A DNA stretch of 64,000 nucleotides, from assembly GCA_036850595.1 (NCBI GenBank), contig CM072151.1:22917307-22981306 (forward strand), given 5' to 3'. The notes beneath the pieces are model-generated. The model was not told the DNA's origin. It saw only the letters and a program-made list of their open reading frames with translations, and made no database searches. Every line of letters starts with the position of its first letter. Position 1 is the first letter of the stretch. This DNA is from Rhyacichthys aspro. Its lineage: Eukaryota; Chordata; Actinopteri; Gobiiformes; Rhyacichthyidae. The position numbers and the translations under genes were made by a program. Positions 1 to 10,268 of the stretch are shown piece after piece.

Positions 1-848
1 GCTGGGTTTTTTCCAGAACTCGGCTCAAGGACATATGTAGTTGATGTGATCTGCAGCTTGCATTTCTCCACAAAAGTCTACCTTCACTTTTATGGTTTTG
101 TGAAACACTGAGCTACTCTCTGGGCTAACCCATTAGAGTATAAAACCCCTGCAGCCGAGCGCTGAGGCGTACATGAGGTCTGACACAGTGATAATTGGAT
201 CAGTTCAACCGAATGTGCTGCAGTTTGTCTTGGACCACAATGAAGACAAGGAGGTGCAGTCACTTCAGTTGATCTGCTGCAGTTAGTGATGGGCTCAGAG
301 CCACACTGTAGCACTGCTGGTATTATGAAGGCTCAGAGACGGGCTGTGTGCTCTTGGCATCAACACACAGGCTATGGAGATAGTCTAGGCATAACTAAGA
401 CAGACTGCATAATGAGCATCAATGTTGGACAAATGAACCTAAAAAAGCATTACTGTTTATGCATGGCCTGTTTCAAAATGGCAATAGCTTACTACAGAAA
501 CTTTAAAATAATTCTCACTTTAATATCAGTGTATGAGTATAAACAATGCATGCATAAGTCATTATATACTGCTTGTTTACTTTTTTTTTTTTTTTATCAA
601 ATACTTGATTTTAAATGTATTTCAAAAGAGTTGTGGATGTCTGTGTGAGTTTGCTGTAAGAGTGTCTTATCGATATGATGACTGGGGTGTATTTCAGCGA
701 TTAACAAGCATTAAAACATATTGTGGTGAGAGTTTTGTCTATATACAGCATTTCCACTCTGCACACTTGGCATTTTGCCATGTAGTGTTTGGCTTTTTTA
801 ATTTTTATTTGTCTTCATCAGTTCACTTCTTCAGTTTTTCTGTTAAAA
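1..848. other. No gene recognised
   Basis: AT-rich sequence with a T-run near 578-594. Short open frames here have no recognisable domain and no convincing splice signals. I see nothing else in it. Confidence 0.5.
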
Positions 849-1778
849 CAGGGGTGGGCGATATGACAATATTATATCACGTTACAATAGGAAGTGTTGA
901 CAAATTTAGAAAGATTGTTGTACTGCACTACAATGCATTTCCAATTGGAGCAGTTATTTGCAGTTCCGGTGAATTTCTGACAAATCAAATGCCAAATGAA
1001 AGAATTTATGATATGTAGTCTAATTCTTAGTTATTGCCAATAATTTGCATATAACTTGTATGTGTTTTACTTGAAGCAGTAGAACATAGCCTTCTGTATT
1101 AGGGAATATAGGCAATACAGTGGTCCCTCTTTTATCGCGGGGGTTACGTTCTAAAAATAACCCGCAATAGGCGAAATCCGCCAAGTAATCAGCTTTATTT
1201 TTTACAATTATTATATATGTTTTAAGGCTGTAAAACCCCTCACCACACACTTTATACACTTTTCTCAGACAGGCATTAACATTTTCTCACATTTCTGTCT
1301 TGTTTAAACACTCTCAAAGTTCAAACCTTAGCATCTTCCTCGGCCTTTTGGGTGTGACTGCAGGTGCCTTTGTCGGTGCAGAACGTTTCGTCGACATTGT
1401 GGGTTTTGTCGGGGAGAAAACTTGCAAACATACAGCGCTTCAGTGTCACACTGCTAGCGATCAAACATTTATGTAAATTTGGCAAGCCGAACACATTCTG
1501 TACTGTACAGGAGACATGGCACGGAGGAGACTGATTAACAATGGTCTACAGTCCCTTAGCCAATCAGAACACAGAACACAAAAAAAAAAAAAAAAACATG
1601 CAAAATTGCACTAAAAAAATCCACGAAACAGCGAGGCTGCGAAAGGTGAACCGCGTTATAGCGAGGGACTACTGTAATACAAAAAAACAAACAAACATGA
1701 ATCGTGATAAAATCGAAATTGTGATCTTGTAATAAGAAAATCAGGATTTATTTTTTTTTGCCATATTGCCCATCCTTA
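849..1778. mobile_element. Probable hAT-like non-autonomous element, split by a nested MITE
   Basis: The left end CAGGGGTGGGCGATATGAC is mirrored imperfectly at the right end, where the sequence near 1760-1778 reads as its complement with several mismatches. I could not find a clean 8-bp target duplication, so the hAT assignment rests on the terminal motif alone. A second element (1118-1674) sits inside it, so this is the older of the two. Confidence 0.45.
1118..1674. mobile_element. 557-bp Tc1/mariner-type MITE
   Basis: It starts CAGTGGTCCCTC with TA at 1116-1117 and ends GCGAGGGACTACTG with TA at 1675-1676. The termini are imperfect inverted repeats (sequence resembling TTTATCGCGG on the left, CCGCGTTATAGC on the right). 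TA on both sides fits a Tc1/mariner target duplication. The interior has an A-run and no transposase frame, so it must have been moved in trans. Confidence 0.7.
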
Positions 1779-2271
1779 CTCTCTAATACATTATTTTTTG
1801 GAGATTCCTGGGAAGAAGAGATAGATGAGTAAAGTCCACTGTACTCAGTAGAGACACAACAAGAGCCACATCATATTATGTGCTCTATTCTGATAATGGC
1901 TCAGATCTGGAGATTTTATTTCCATGAACACTGAACCCTTTTTTCTTGTAAAAATGTTTACAAATACTAATACAATATATCAAACTGAAGTTTAGAACTG
2001 ACATTACTTCTGTCTCACAATGTCAGTTTTATTCGTCTAGCCCAGTATCACAATAACAATTTCCATTACAAGGCTTTACAAAGACAAGGTAGCGAAACAG
2101 GCTGTACGACAACACCCCCTGTAATTCTTCCATCAGGGTAAAAAGAAAAAATCAAAAAGGCAGGATCACAGATGTGGCACAGCCAATGGCCAAGAGCCTT
2201 CTAGGCTCATCTATGGATGGCTATGCCTAATAATGAACTGTAATGCTATCCCGGTTCCTGTATGGATGACC
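1779..2271. other. No feature recognised
   Basis: AT-rich intergenic sequence. No domain-bearing frame or recognised repeat. Confidence 0.4.
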
Positions 2272-2640
2272 ATATGGTAAATGGTAAATGCATGCATTTA
2301 TGTAGTGCTTTCTACATTCTTGGGGACTCAAAGGGCTTTACATTAAGCTTCCATTCACCTATTCACACTCACATTCACTCACACATTCAGTAGAGGTGGT
2401 AAGCTACCTCTGTAGCCACAGCTGCCCTGGGGCAGACTGACGGAGAAACATGGCTGCCATGCCAACGGCCTCTCTCTCCCACCACCACCAAACACACCCC
2501 GACAATCACACTAATGTATTCATACACAAGTGGCAAGGTGGCAAGTGCCTTGCCCAAGGACACAAAAACAAAACCGCCAACCTTCCGGGTTATTGGACAA
2601 CCCGCTGTACCTCCTGAGCCACTTTGCCCTTGACCATAAG
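2272..2640. repeat. Dispersed fish interspersed repeat
   Basis: It opens with a duplicated TGGTAAATGGTAAATGCATG, then runs through an AGTGCTTTCTACATTC / CAAAGGGCTTTACA block, a CACTCACATTCACTCACAC block and a TTGCCCAAGGACACAA block. I recognise this order from a very abundant, non-coding teleost interspersed repeat. Its family is not certain and no target duplication was found. Confidence 0.5.
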
Positions 2641-2663
2641 CTCTGTCACAAAGGAAAGTCTTA

Positions 2664-2700
2664 GAGCGCACATAAATATAAGCCGCACTAGCTTAAATGT
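2664..2700. repeat. Short fragment of the CCGTATTTTCC MITE family
   Basis: The stretch AGAGCGCACATAAATATAAG and the bases after it match the subterminal part of the full-length MITE at 3299, differing at a few positions. The terminal CCGTATTTTCCGG is missing, so only a sliver survives. Confidence 0.55.
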
Positions 2701-3296
2701 AGAGACTGTGTCAGCCTCTTTAACATGGGCTTGGAGCTCATACCATGAAACAACAAATATTGGTCAAATATAACTCCAAATTCTTATTCTGCAGGTGACT
2801 GGATAACTGTTTAACTACAATGCTTTTGAGGATTTGGTAATACTGAGTAATGACTGCTGTGTTTGCCCACTTTGTAAGTCTTTACTCACTAAAAATTATT
2901 TACATGAGTGAGGTTTGACGAAAAGCTGCTGTTGTAAAACACATTGTATTCATTTTTAATGTAGACACAGTGAAGCTACAGTCCCTTAAAATCCATCAGC
3001 TGGTTTATTAACTTGTCTTCCTCCTGAGGATGGTTTGTCTCTTTGGTTTGATCAGTGATTGACCTCTGGATTATAGCTACCACAAGAATCAGAAAAAATG
3101 AATAATAAATAAAATGGATTACTCTGTTCTAAGTTATATTGTGTGTCTTTACAATGGTAAAAGAGCTGGTCTTTACGTTTTTTTAATTTTCATTTTAATA
3201 TTTGGACAAGTCTACAATAAAATGTACTAGGGTCTTTTTTTGTAGGATATATATTAAAATACCAGTTGGATTAGATCTATGTCTGATACTTTCAGA
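2701..3296. other. Unassigned; shares a short repeat with 57575-57655
   Basis: Around 2874-2965 there is a stretch (AAAAGCTGCTGTTGTAAAAC, then a CATT / TTCATTTTTAATGTA block) that recurs with mismatches near 57575-57655, pointing to an old dispersed repeat. Nothing else is recognised. Confidence 0.35.
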
Positions 3297-3298
3297 TA

Positions 3299-4038
3299 CC
3301 GTATTTTCCGGACTATAGAGCGCACCTAAATATAAGCCGCACCAGCTAAAATTTAAAAGAAATATATATTTTGTCACATATAAGCCGCACCGGACTATAA
3401 GCCGCCGATATCCAGGCTGAGAAATAAGATATTTACATAGAAAGATTTTGTACCATAAGTGTTTATTCATATACCTGAACTGATTGTTTCTGAACAGTGC
3501 CTGTAACACGGCAGTAAAAGTGCTGATCAAACAAAACAGAAAAGTCATTGATGGTTTTATTCATCTTCCTCCTGTGCACTAAAACCAAGTTGCTTTATTT
3601 TTCTTCCTCCTGCGTACTGAAACCACTGAACACCAAACCACTGTCACTTTTTCTTCCTGCGCACTGTTAAAGCGCAACTGCGCAACTATTAAAGTCGCTT
3701 CATTCTCCCGTGCACTGAAACCACAAGTCACTATTCATCTTCCTCCTGAGCATTGAAACTACTGAACACCAAACCACTGTCACTTCATTTGTTTTCCATT
3801 ATGAGGGGCTGAGGGTGTAAAAATATTACGGTATTTTGCTGTTGTGCGTCTTGGGTTGCATGTGCTAAGAATAAAAACTGGTGCTTTCTTGTTTGTACCA
3901 ACTACCGCTGCCTCGTTTGTCTCGTTTTTGCACTTCCTGAGGGCTGAAGAAAAATTCATAGAAAAGCCGCATCTCTGTATAAGCCGCATGGTTCAAAGCG
4001 TGGGAAAAAAGTAGCGGCTTATAGTCCGGAAAATACGG
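3299..4038. mobile_element. 740-bp MITE, CCGTATTTTCCGG family, full-length copy
   Basis: The left end CCGTATTTTCCGGACTATA is mirrored exactly at the right end (TATAGTCCGGAAAATACGG), and TA flanks both ends (3297-3298, 4039-4040), as expected for Tc1/mariner-type insertion. The interior carries several degenerate copies of a CTTCCTCCTG...ACTGAAACCAC unit. Translating it gives open frames that look conserved between copies, but this reflects DNA-level homology, not a protein. Other copies lie at 21152-21677 and 49956-50693. Confidence 0.85.
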
Positions 4039-4040
4039 TA

Positions 4041-5159
4041 CACACACCCTCTGGATCAGGATCTGTACTGAAAAACCTGGACGGGTACATCCCTAATTCA
4101 AAGCCACATGAAAACTTGCAAGGATAAGATGTGAACTGGTGGGAAATTGCTCTGTTGGCATGTACTTCAGTGAAACTGTTGGCGAAAAATAACTTAAACG
4201 TAATGCACAGTAGGCCACATTCACCTACCACCTTGTGAAGCACAACCACAGCTTTCACTCAATGGAAACATGTCTCTGTCGTCTGCCGTGCAGAATGTTG
4301 ACTTTTCCAAGAATGAGACAATCTATTTATATCTATAACAAATAACTTGTTCCTTATTATGGCTACATCCAACTATCCAAAGCAGCCCTCAACTTTACTT
4401 CACTGACCTTTAATCAAGGAACAAATAACAGGCACGCACTGGGATAATACATAAACCAGAAAGAAGAAGGAAAATAGAATATGCCATACAGTTGCTGTTG
4501 TTTGTGTCAACAAGAGCTGTGTGGGGGGCGTCTGTGCTGCAGAGCTGATGATTACAGGAGCTAGAATTAACACAATGTAAGATGGATTAGATGAAATCAG
4601 GACATAAAGAAATTAAAGGCATAATAAAAAGAAAATTATATAATAAACTTAAAACATGACATTGATGAAATGTTCACTAAGCTCGACTACATTGACAATC
4701 AACATAAAAGGAAAAATTTCATTGATGGCATATAAAGAAGTTGGAGTGGTTTAGAGCTGAAGGTCCATGACTCCACTAATCTTGGAAGGGATGGAAAGAT
4801 TGAAATAGAAAGTGTCTAGAGGATGGGTCAACACCAAGAGACAAACAGAGCATTCTTTCCTCTGCTAAAAAGCTGAGAGGGACTAACATCTATATAAATG
4901 AAGATTTCTCTGGGGCTGTGCTTCAGAGAAGAAAGGAACTGTGGCCGAAACTTAAAGCCACTAGAGCCAAGGGTGAAAAAGCAATAGTAAGGTATGATAA
5001 ATAGGTCATTTTGCCTACAGTGGAAAGGATCCATAACTAAGGCATATCTCAGTGTAAAAGTATTATGTTTCCATGGTGTTTGAAGTTGTATTCCTTATAT
5101 CACACTAACGTGTAAAACCAAAACTAGGAAAGGTTTGGTTTTGGCACATCTAAACATTT
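4041..5159. other. No gene recognised
   Basis: AT-rich sequence between the MITE and the LINE relic. Short open frames carry no recognisable domain. Confidence 0.4.
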
Positions 5160-6750
5160 GTAGTATAAAGAACAAAATACATTAATAATTTAGTGCACAA
5201 GTCATTACAACAGCTACATGTATTGACCACATTGACACTAATGTACCAGAGCTCTGTACTGATGTGTCAACACCAGTTGGGTTTAGTGACCATAATCTCA
5301 TTGCTGTCACCAAGAAAGCTAAAGTCCCTAAAGCTAAAGCTATTTTTGTTCATAAAAGGTCTTAAAAGTATCTGCTTTTGAAAAGATTGTGGGAGAAGTA
5401 TATATTGTTAATATTGATTAGAAAGATGTATACAGTGGCCATAACCCAGGAGTGTTCTTGGATGCTTTCATGAGCATGCTTTTGAATATTGTTGATAAAT
5501 ATGCACCTATGAAAAAGATGGCGATAAAAACATACTCTGCAAAGTGGATTGATTCAACATTGAAAAATATGATGAAGCTAAGAGTTGAAGCTAAACAAAT
5601 GGCTCTGAAAACATATAAGATAAATAGAAATGCATCCCCATTTTTTGTGGACTCTGATGGAGGTTTTATAACAGAATCTAAAATCTTAGTAATTAAAGTA
5701 AAGTAAGCTTAGTGTTCTTAGTAATTTAAGAAAAGGTTTGGGTATACAAGATGTAGTTACTGTGAATTCATCAAAAATGAAATCATGGTTGTTAAAATGT
5801 GTAACTTTAACTTTAGTTGTGTGCAAACTGCACAAGTGATTTGCCTACTAAGCTCCCTTCCAACACATGGTAGTCCAGGCACAGATAACTTGGACAGCCT
5901 AGTATTAAATTGAACAGCTGAATATATTGCTGTTCCGTTGTGTCATATATTCAATCATTGTATAGCGAGTGGGATTTATTCCACTCTGTAGAAGGAAGAG
6001 GAAATCATTCCATTAATAAAAGACATCAACTATCTTATAATGGGCAAAACTGCAGACCTAAAAGAATTATGCCTGCACTTCAGAAAAATAATTTGATCAA
6101 TAGCCAGCTCTCACATAGATGACCGATGGATGACTTAGAAGTATGGTCAATTCTGAATTAGTTGGTGTGTTCATGTTGGACTTCAGATGTAATAGACCAT
6201 TACATTTTAATTAAGAAATTGAAGAGTTACAGCGTCACTCCTTCTGCTGTTGCACTGATGAAAAGTTATCTTTCACACAGAACTCAGCCAGTTTTTTTTA
6301 GTTTTTTTTTACAGTGTTGTGGGGTACAGGTTGTGTATCTAATTATAAAAGTTTGGTGTGTGTTTTACCTCAAGGGAGTTGTTTGGGTCCTCTTTTGTTT
6401 TCTGTTTTTATTAATGATTTGCCCTTAACGATCATCTTGTTGTTGGGTTTGGTTATTGATAGTAGTCTTTCTTGGACAGAACACCTAAATACTAATGTTA
6501 ACAGGCATTGCAGTGACTAAAAAATGTTGTCATTTTGTGAAACAGGACACTTTAGAAACAGTTATGAAGTCATTAATATTATGTCACTTGTCATACTGCT
6601 CTGAAGTGTGGTCTTCTGCATCTCAAAAGGACTTGACAAAAGTCAAGTTGTGCAAAATGAAGCAGCAAGACTTGTCCTGGGAGAGATCAAATGTATTCTA
6701 CACCATGATTTATAACAAATAATCATTGAAAATGCCTGTTTTTCTATTTA
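5160..6750 (+). pseudogene. Decayed non-LTR retrotransposon (LINE) ORF2
   Basis: Reading across frameshifts, the order is that of a LINE ORF2. Near 5270-5360 is the end of an AP-like endonuclease, with the diagnostic S-D-H-N-L-I motif (about 5283-5300). Near 5452-5700 is a linker. At 6162-6420 there are reverse transcriptase blocks (VIDHYILIKKLKSY, then PQGSCLGPLLFSVFINDLP), and at 6495-6680 a C-terminal block with LCHLSYCSEVWSSAS. The YxDD active-site block is missing or unreadable and several frameshifts and stops separate the pieces, so it is dead. The motifs fit the L2/CR1/I-like LINE groups; I cannot place the clade. Confidence 0.8.
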
Positions 6751-7659
6751 ATCCAATAGTGTACTGTAACTCTCATAACACAATCATGACACAAGAAAGA
6801 CAGTGGTCATATAATGACACCCTATCTGAAAACTAATTTTATGAAGAAAACTGTCCTGTATAGAGCTATTGTCATCTGGAATAACATTCCCATTGTAATA
6901 TGTTGTTTATGTAAAGTTGTCTAAGATGTGTATAAAGTCTTGGTGTACACTTTGGACAAGAATTGCCATTCTTGATGTTTTTGTCTTTATTAATGCAACT
7001 TGGACCAACAGATTTTGTTAGTTATCAAAGGTTCAAATATTCTGAGGGCATATTTTCACACAAAAAAAGCTGCCTGTTTGTTTTTTTTCTCCATTGTGAG
7101 TGAAGAACTATATATACATCATAATAGTCAAACAAGACAGGAATTCACAAATGTGGACTGTCCCACACTTTCCAACGCACTGCCAGTTATTTGTACTTGG
7201 CCATGTGGTCACAACTTGTTCCAACACATAATGGAACCTACCCAAACCAAGCTGCCCTCCTGCTGTCACTGTGTACAACACTGCTGGAAAAACAAATGCT
7301 TCTGAAATAAACATGCTCATGAGCAGAGTTAGAAACACTGAACAGTGGAAATACTTTGCCTGAATAAATGCCTAAACAACTGGTGTTCAGGTTTTAATTC
7401 ATATTTTCCACATTCTGAAACACAATTCTGCCCTTAAGGCACTGTCTTCATACAATAATAACTGCTATGTATGTTTTATGCACCAGCTAAGGGTCAGTAG
7501 GAGAATTGTCATAAAGCATGTATTGCTTATTATCACAGACATTGACACAGTTTGCATTTATTTACAACAGAGGGATGTGGTGTAGAATCCTTCTACTAAC
7601 ATTATGACATTTTTTTTAATTATAGCAAATCCTTTTATGCAGATAGTGTGTCCCAGTTT
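6751..7659. other. Unassigned sequence
   Basis: No supported gene. It may contain 3' sequence of the LINE relic just upstream, but no tail or target duplication is recognisable. Confidence 0.3.
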
Positions 7660-8470
7660 GGAGGTCAGGAAATATGGTCACCCTAGTCTAATCCCAATGT
7701 CAGACTCTAACCTCTGTAACAAGATACTGTGATCTATTGTGTCGAAGGCTACACTGAGATCTAGAAGGACTAGGACTGAGACCATTATCAGAATCTACAA
7801 ACAGATTACTGGTGACTTTGAATAAAGCTGTTTCTGTGCTGTGGTGCAGTCTAAACCCTGACTGAAAATTAAAGGTGCGCCGATCACGATTGGCCGTTCA
7901 CGGCTATAAATAGTGTGATCGGTGCTCGGCAAAATGGCCGATCAGAAAAACCGATCATGCGCATGCGCAGAACAAGCGAGATTTGTTTAACGTTTATCCA
8001 TAGAAACTGGAAAACCTTTACTAAATAAAGGAGAAATATGTATTTACACTTATTTAAGTCCTGCAACGTTGAGAGCTACCTGTGAATTGGCAGAGATTCT
8101 TTAATTGTTTATACCTATGTTTGTTTTTGGGAAACCTGGCTGTTACATTCAGTGGTTCATTTTTGTTTTATAGCATTCTTCATTTTGGTCATCGGTAATC
8201 GGTGATCGGCCTCATAAATACTGATCGGAGCATCTCTACTGAAAATCTTCAAATAAGTTATTATCTGGCAAGTAGCAGCATAACTACTAATCTGCAACTA
8301 TTTAATTAATTATTGAGATAAAAGGGAGATTAGATATTGGCTGATAATTTGCTAAAGAACCAGGATTTACTTTTTTATGTTTTAGGTTTTTTTGGGGTTT
8401 TTTTTCAAAAGTGATTTAATACCTGCATATTTATAGGACTGTGGGACCTGTTTCCAAAGAAACTTAAAAT
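7660..8470 (-). pseudogene. L2/Rex-type LINE reverse transcriptase fragment, split by a hAT MITE
   Basis: On the - strand, descending, one reads a block L-A-N-Y-Q-P-I-S-N-L (about 8370-8330), then NNLFED (about 8260), then FQSGFRLHHSTETALFKV (about 7869-7815), then LDLSVAFDTIDHSIL (about 7770-7725). These are the consecutive N-terminal palm and finger blocks of an L2-like reverse transcriptase. The frame is interrupted between NNLFED and FQSGF by the 369-bp element at 7870-8238. Further stops show that the LINE was already decayed. The endonuclease and the YxDD block are absent. Confidence 0.8.
7870..8238. mobile_element. 369-bp hAT-type MITE with perfect 8-bp target duplication
   Basis: The ends are TAAAGGTGCGCCGATC and, on the other strand, TAGAGATGCTCCGATC: 16-bp inverted repeats with three mismatches. 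CTGAAAAT is repeated exactly on both flanks (7862-7869, 8239-8246). The 8-bp duplication and terminal repeats fit the hAT superfamily. There is no transposase frame. The GATCGG-type motif recurs several times near both ends, which may be subterminal transposase sites. Confidence 0.85.
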
Positions 8471-9328
8471 AAAAAAAAACTGTGATTGGTTAAGGGGAAG
8501 ATATCTTTATCTGATTGGGTCCAGGAGGCAGGCTGATGTTTTAATAATGACTGACGTTAACTAGGACAAGGTCTACAAAGGTGAAGCAGGGTAACATTAC
8601 AGGTGGCTTTACTGCATATTTATCATGTTGCTACAACTCACACTGGAAAAGAAAAATCAGCTTTTTTGAATGAAAATATATCAAATTGATTGAATACATT
8701 GAAACATTAAAAAGAAGTTCCGTTAAATGCATGGAGTTCAAGGCAGAAGCTAAAGACTGTAGTGAGAAGTAAGAAATTTTGAGGGTTTTTTTTGTTTGTT
8801 TATTTTATAAACATTCTTTCTCCTTTACTTTCACTGACTGTGAAGTGACTGGGTGATTGTTGAAAAAATGTGCATAGGCAGAACCTGAAAACAATGTTTT
8901 TGTTGTTTTACTGCCCACTGAAGGTTAAAATGTTTTAATACTTAAATAATTTATATTATTATTACATAGGTTCCCACAACTTGGTACAGTGAGATCATCT
9001 CTCTTTTCTCCTCTTTTTGGTGCTGCAATAATCTCAAATACTGACACCAGGCAGGTTTAAACAGTCTCAAGTAACATGAGCATTTTTTTCCACAAACCCA
9101 CTGCAAATAAAAAAAACCAATGTGTTGTAAAATGTGTCAGTGTAAAATAATGGTGATTCCAATGTATTATAAACATTTCCAGACCATAACCTAAGGACAT
9201 TATAAATGAACTTGTTCCCAATGAAGGTACAGCTTCAGCTTGAATATAAAAACTACTAAGCAACAAACATCTTTGGGGACAATAGGGACAGGTCTGTTCA
9301 AAACTGGGACATATTAGTGTTTTTACAG
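8471..9328. other. No gene recognised
   Basis: AT-rich sequence with T-runs and short open frames lacking domains. Confidence 0.4.
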
Positions 9329-9380
9329 AAAACAATCCAAACTTCTGAGAGTGAGTAAAACAAGAATAAAGCAGCCAGCT
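9329..9380 (+). repeat. Left arm of a 52-bp perfect inverted repeat
   Basis: This arm is the exact reverse complement of 10217-10268. The spacer is 836 bp. No target duplication is visible outside the arms. Confidence 0.9.
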
Positions 9381-10132
9381 GTTTTATTTTGCAAGTACTG
9401 TTTGCACACTGAAATTTATGATGGCCTTGTAAATGGTCTTGTACCTTTACAAGATTCTAGTCATGTCAGGCTAATTAGTAAAAACAGTTATGGACTGTCC
9501 CCAGTGAGCAGATGCTTTTATCAACACACCTAAATCACAGTTTTATTCTCATAAAATCAGATGTTTCTGTCCATCAGACAGCAAAGCGCAGTAGTTTACA
9601 TGTTTGTTTTTTTGCCCTACAAGCAGCCATTTCATAGACAAAGTGATGTCACATGAAAACTATGAGTTCTGAACTGTTCACAGAGCAAATAAAATATTTA
9701 ATGCACTAATCACGTAAAAACAAAGCAGAGGACAGAGCCAGATAAAAGCCCATTCAGCCTTGTCCATCCTGTAGATAGCACAGCCTGTCTTGGCAGCCCA
9801 CATCCCCCACTATTCACTCTTTTTTTTCTCCACATCTTTCACAATTTATGGCTGAAATTAACCTGAAATGTGGCTATTAAAATGTTTATATGCCTACCAG
9901 TTGGGCTTCTAACTGTTTGTGGCATTGTAGGCCATAAATCAATGGTGAGCCTGTCTTGGTCCAAGTCTTTTCGGATCTTTTTAATGCTCATAAGGGTGAC
10001 TCTCCTGGTCTTCCATTTTCAGGAATGCTTTTACTTGCATATCTTTTCCCTTCCATTTTTCAAAATTGCCAATGTTTGCTTCCTTTTTTCATTTATGTAT
10101 TAAGTGTTTCCACTTGAAACACCACTAATTTA
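9381..10132. other. Spacer of the 52-bp inverted repeat; no gene recognised
   Basis: A 77-residue open frame at 9870-10103 is hydrophobic but has no recognisable family or splice context. I do not call it a gene. Confidence 0.35.
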
Positions 10133-10162
10133 CACAATCATTACATGACACAATCATTACAT

Positions 10163-10212
<50 letters not shown>
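10133..10212. repeat. 16-bp tandem duplication plus (AC)n/(TA)n microsatellite
   Basis: A 16-bp unit (ACAATCATTACATGAC) occurs twice in tandem from about 10133, then an uninterrupted AC run to 10200 and a TA run to 10212. It abuts the right arm of the 52-bp inverted repeat. Confidence 0.9.
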
Positions 10213-10216
10213 ATAA

Positions 10217-10268
10217 AGCTGGCTGCTTTATTCTTGTTTTACTCACTCTCAGAAGTTTGGATTGTTTT
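10217..10268 (-). repeat. Right arm of the 52-bp perfect inverted repeat
   Basis: Exact reverse complement of 9329-9380, and directly next to the (AC)n/(TA)n tract. Confidence 0.9.

Noticed and set aside
3195..3548. Frame starting MTFLFCLISTFTAVLQALF, nearly repeated at 50450-50740
   Set aside because: It is the translation of the same MITE in two orientations, with no start context. The similarity is at DNA level.
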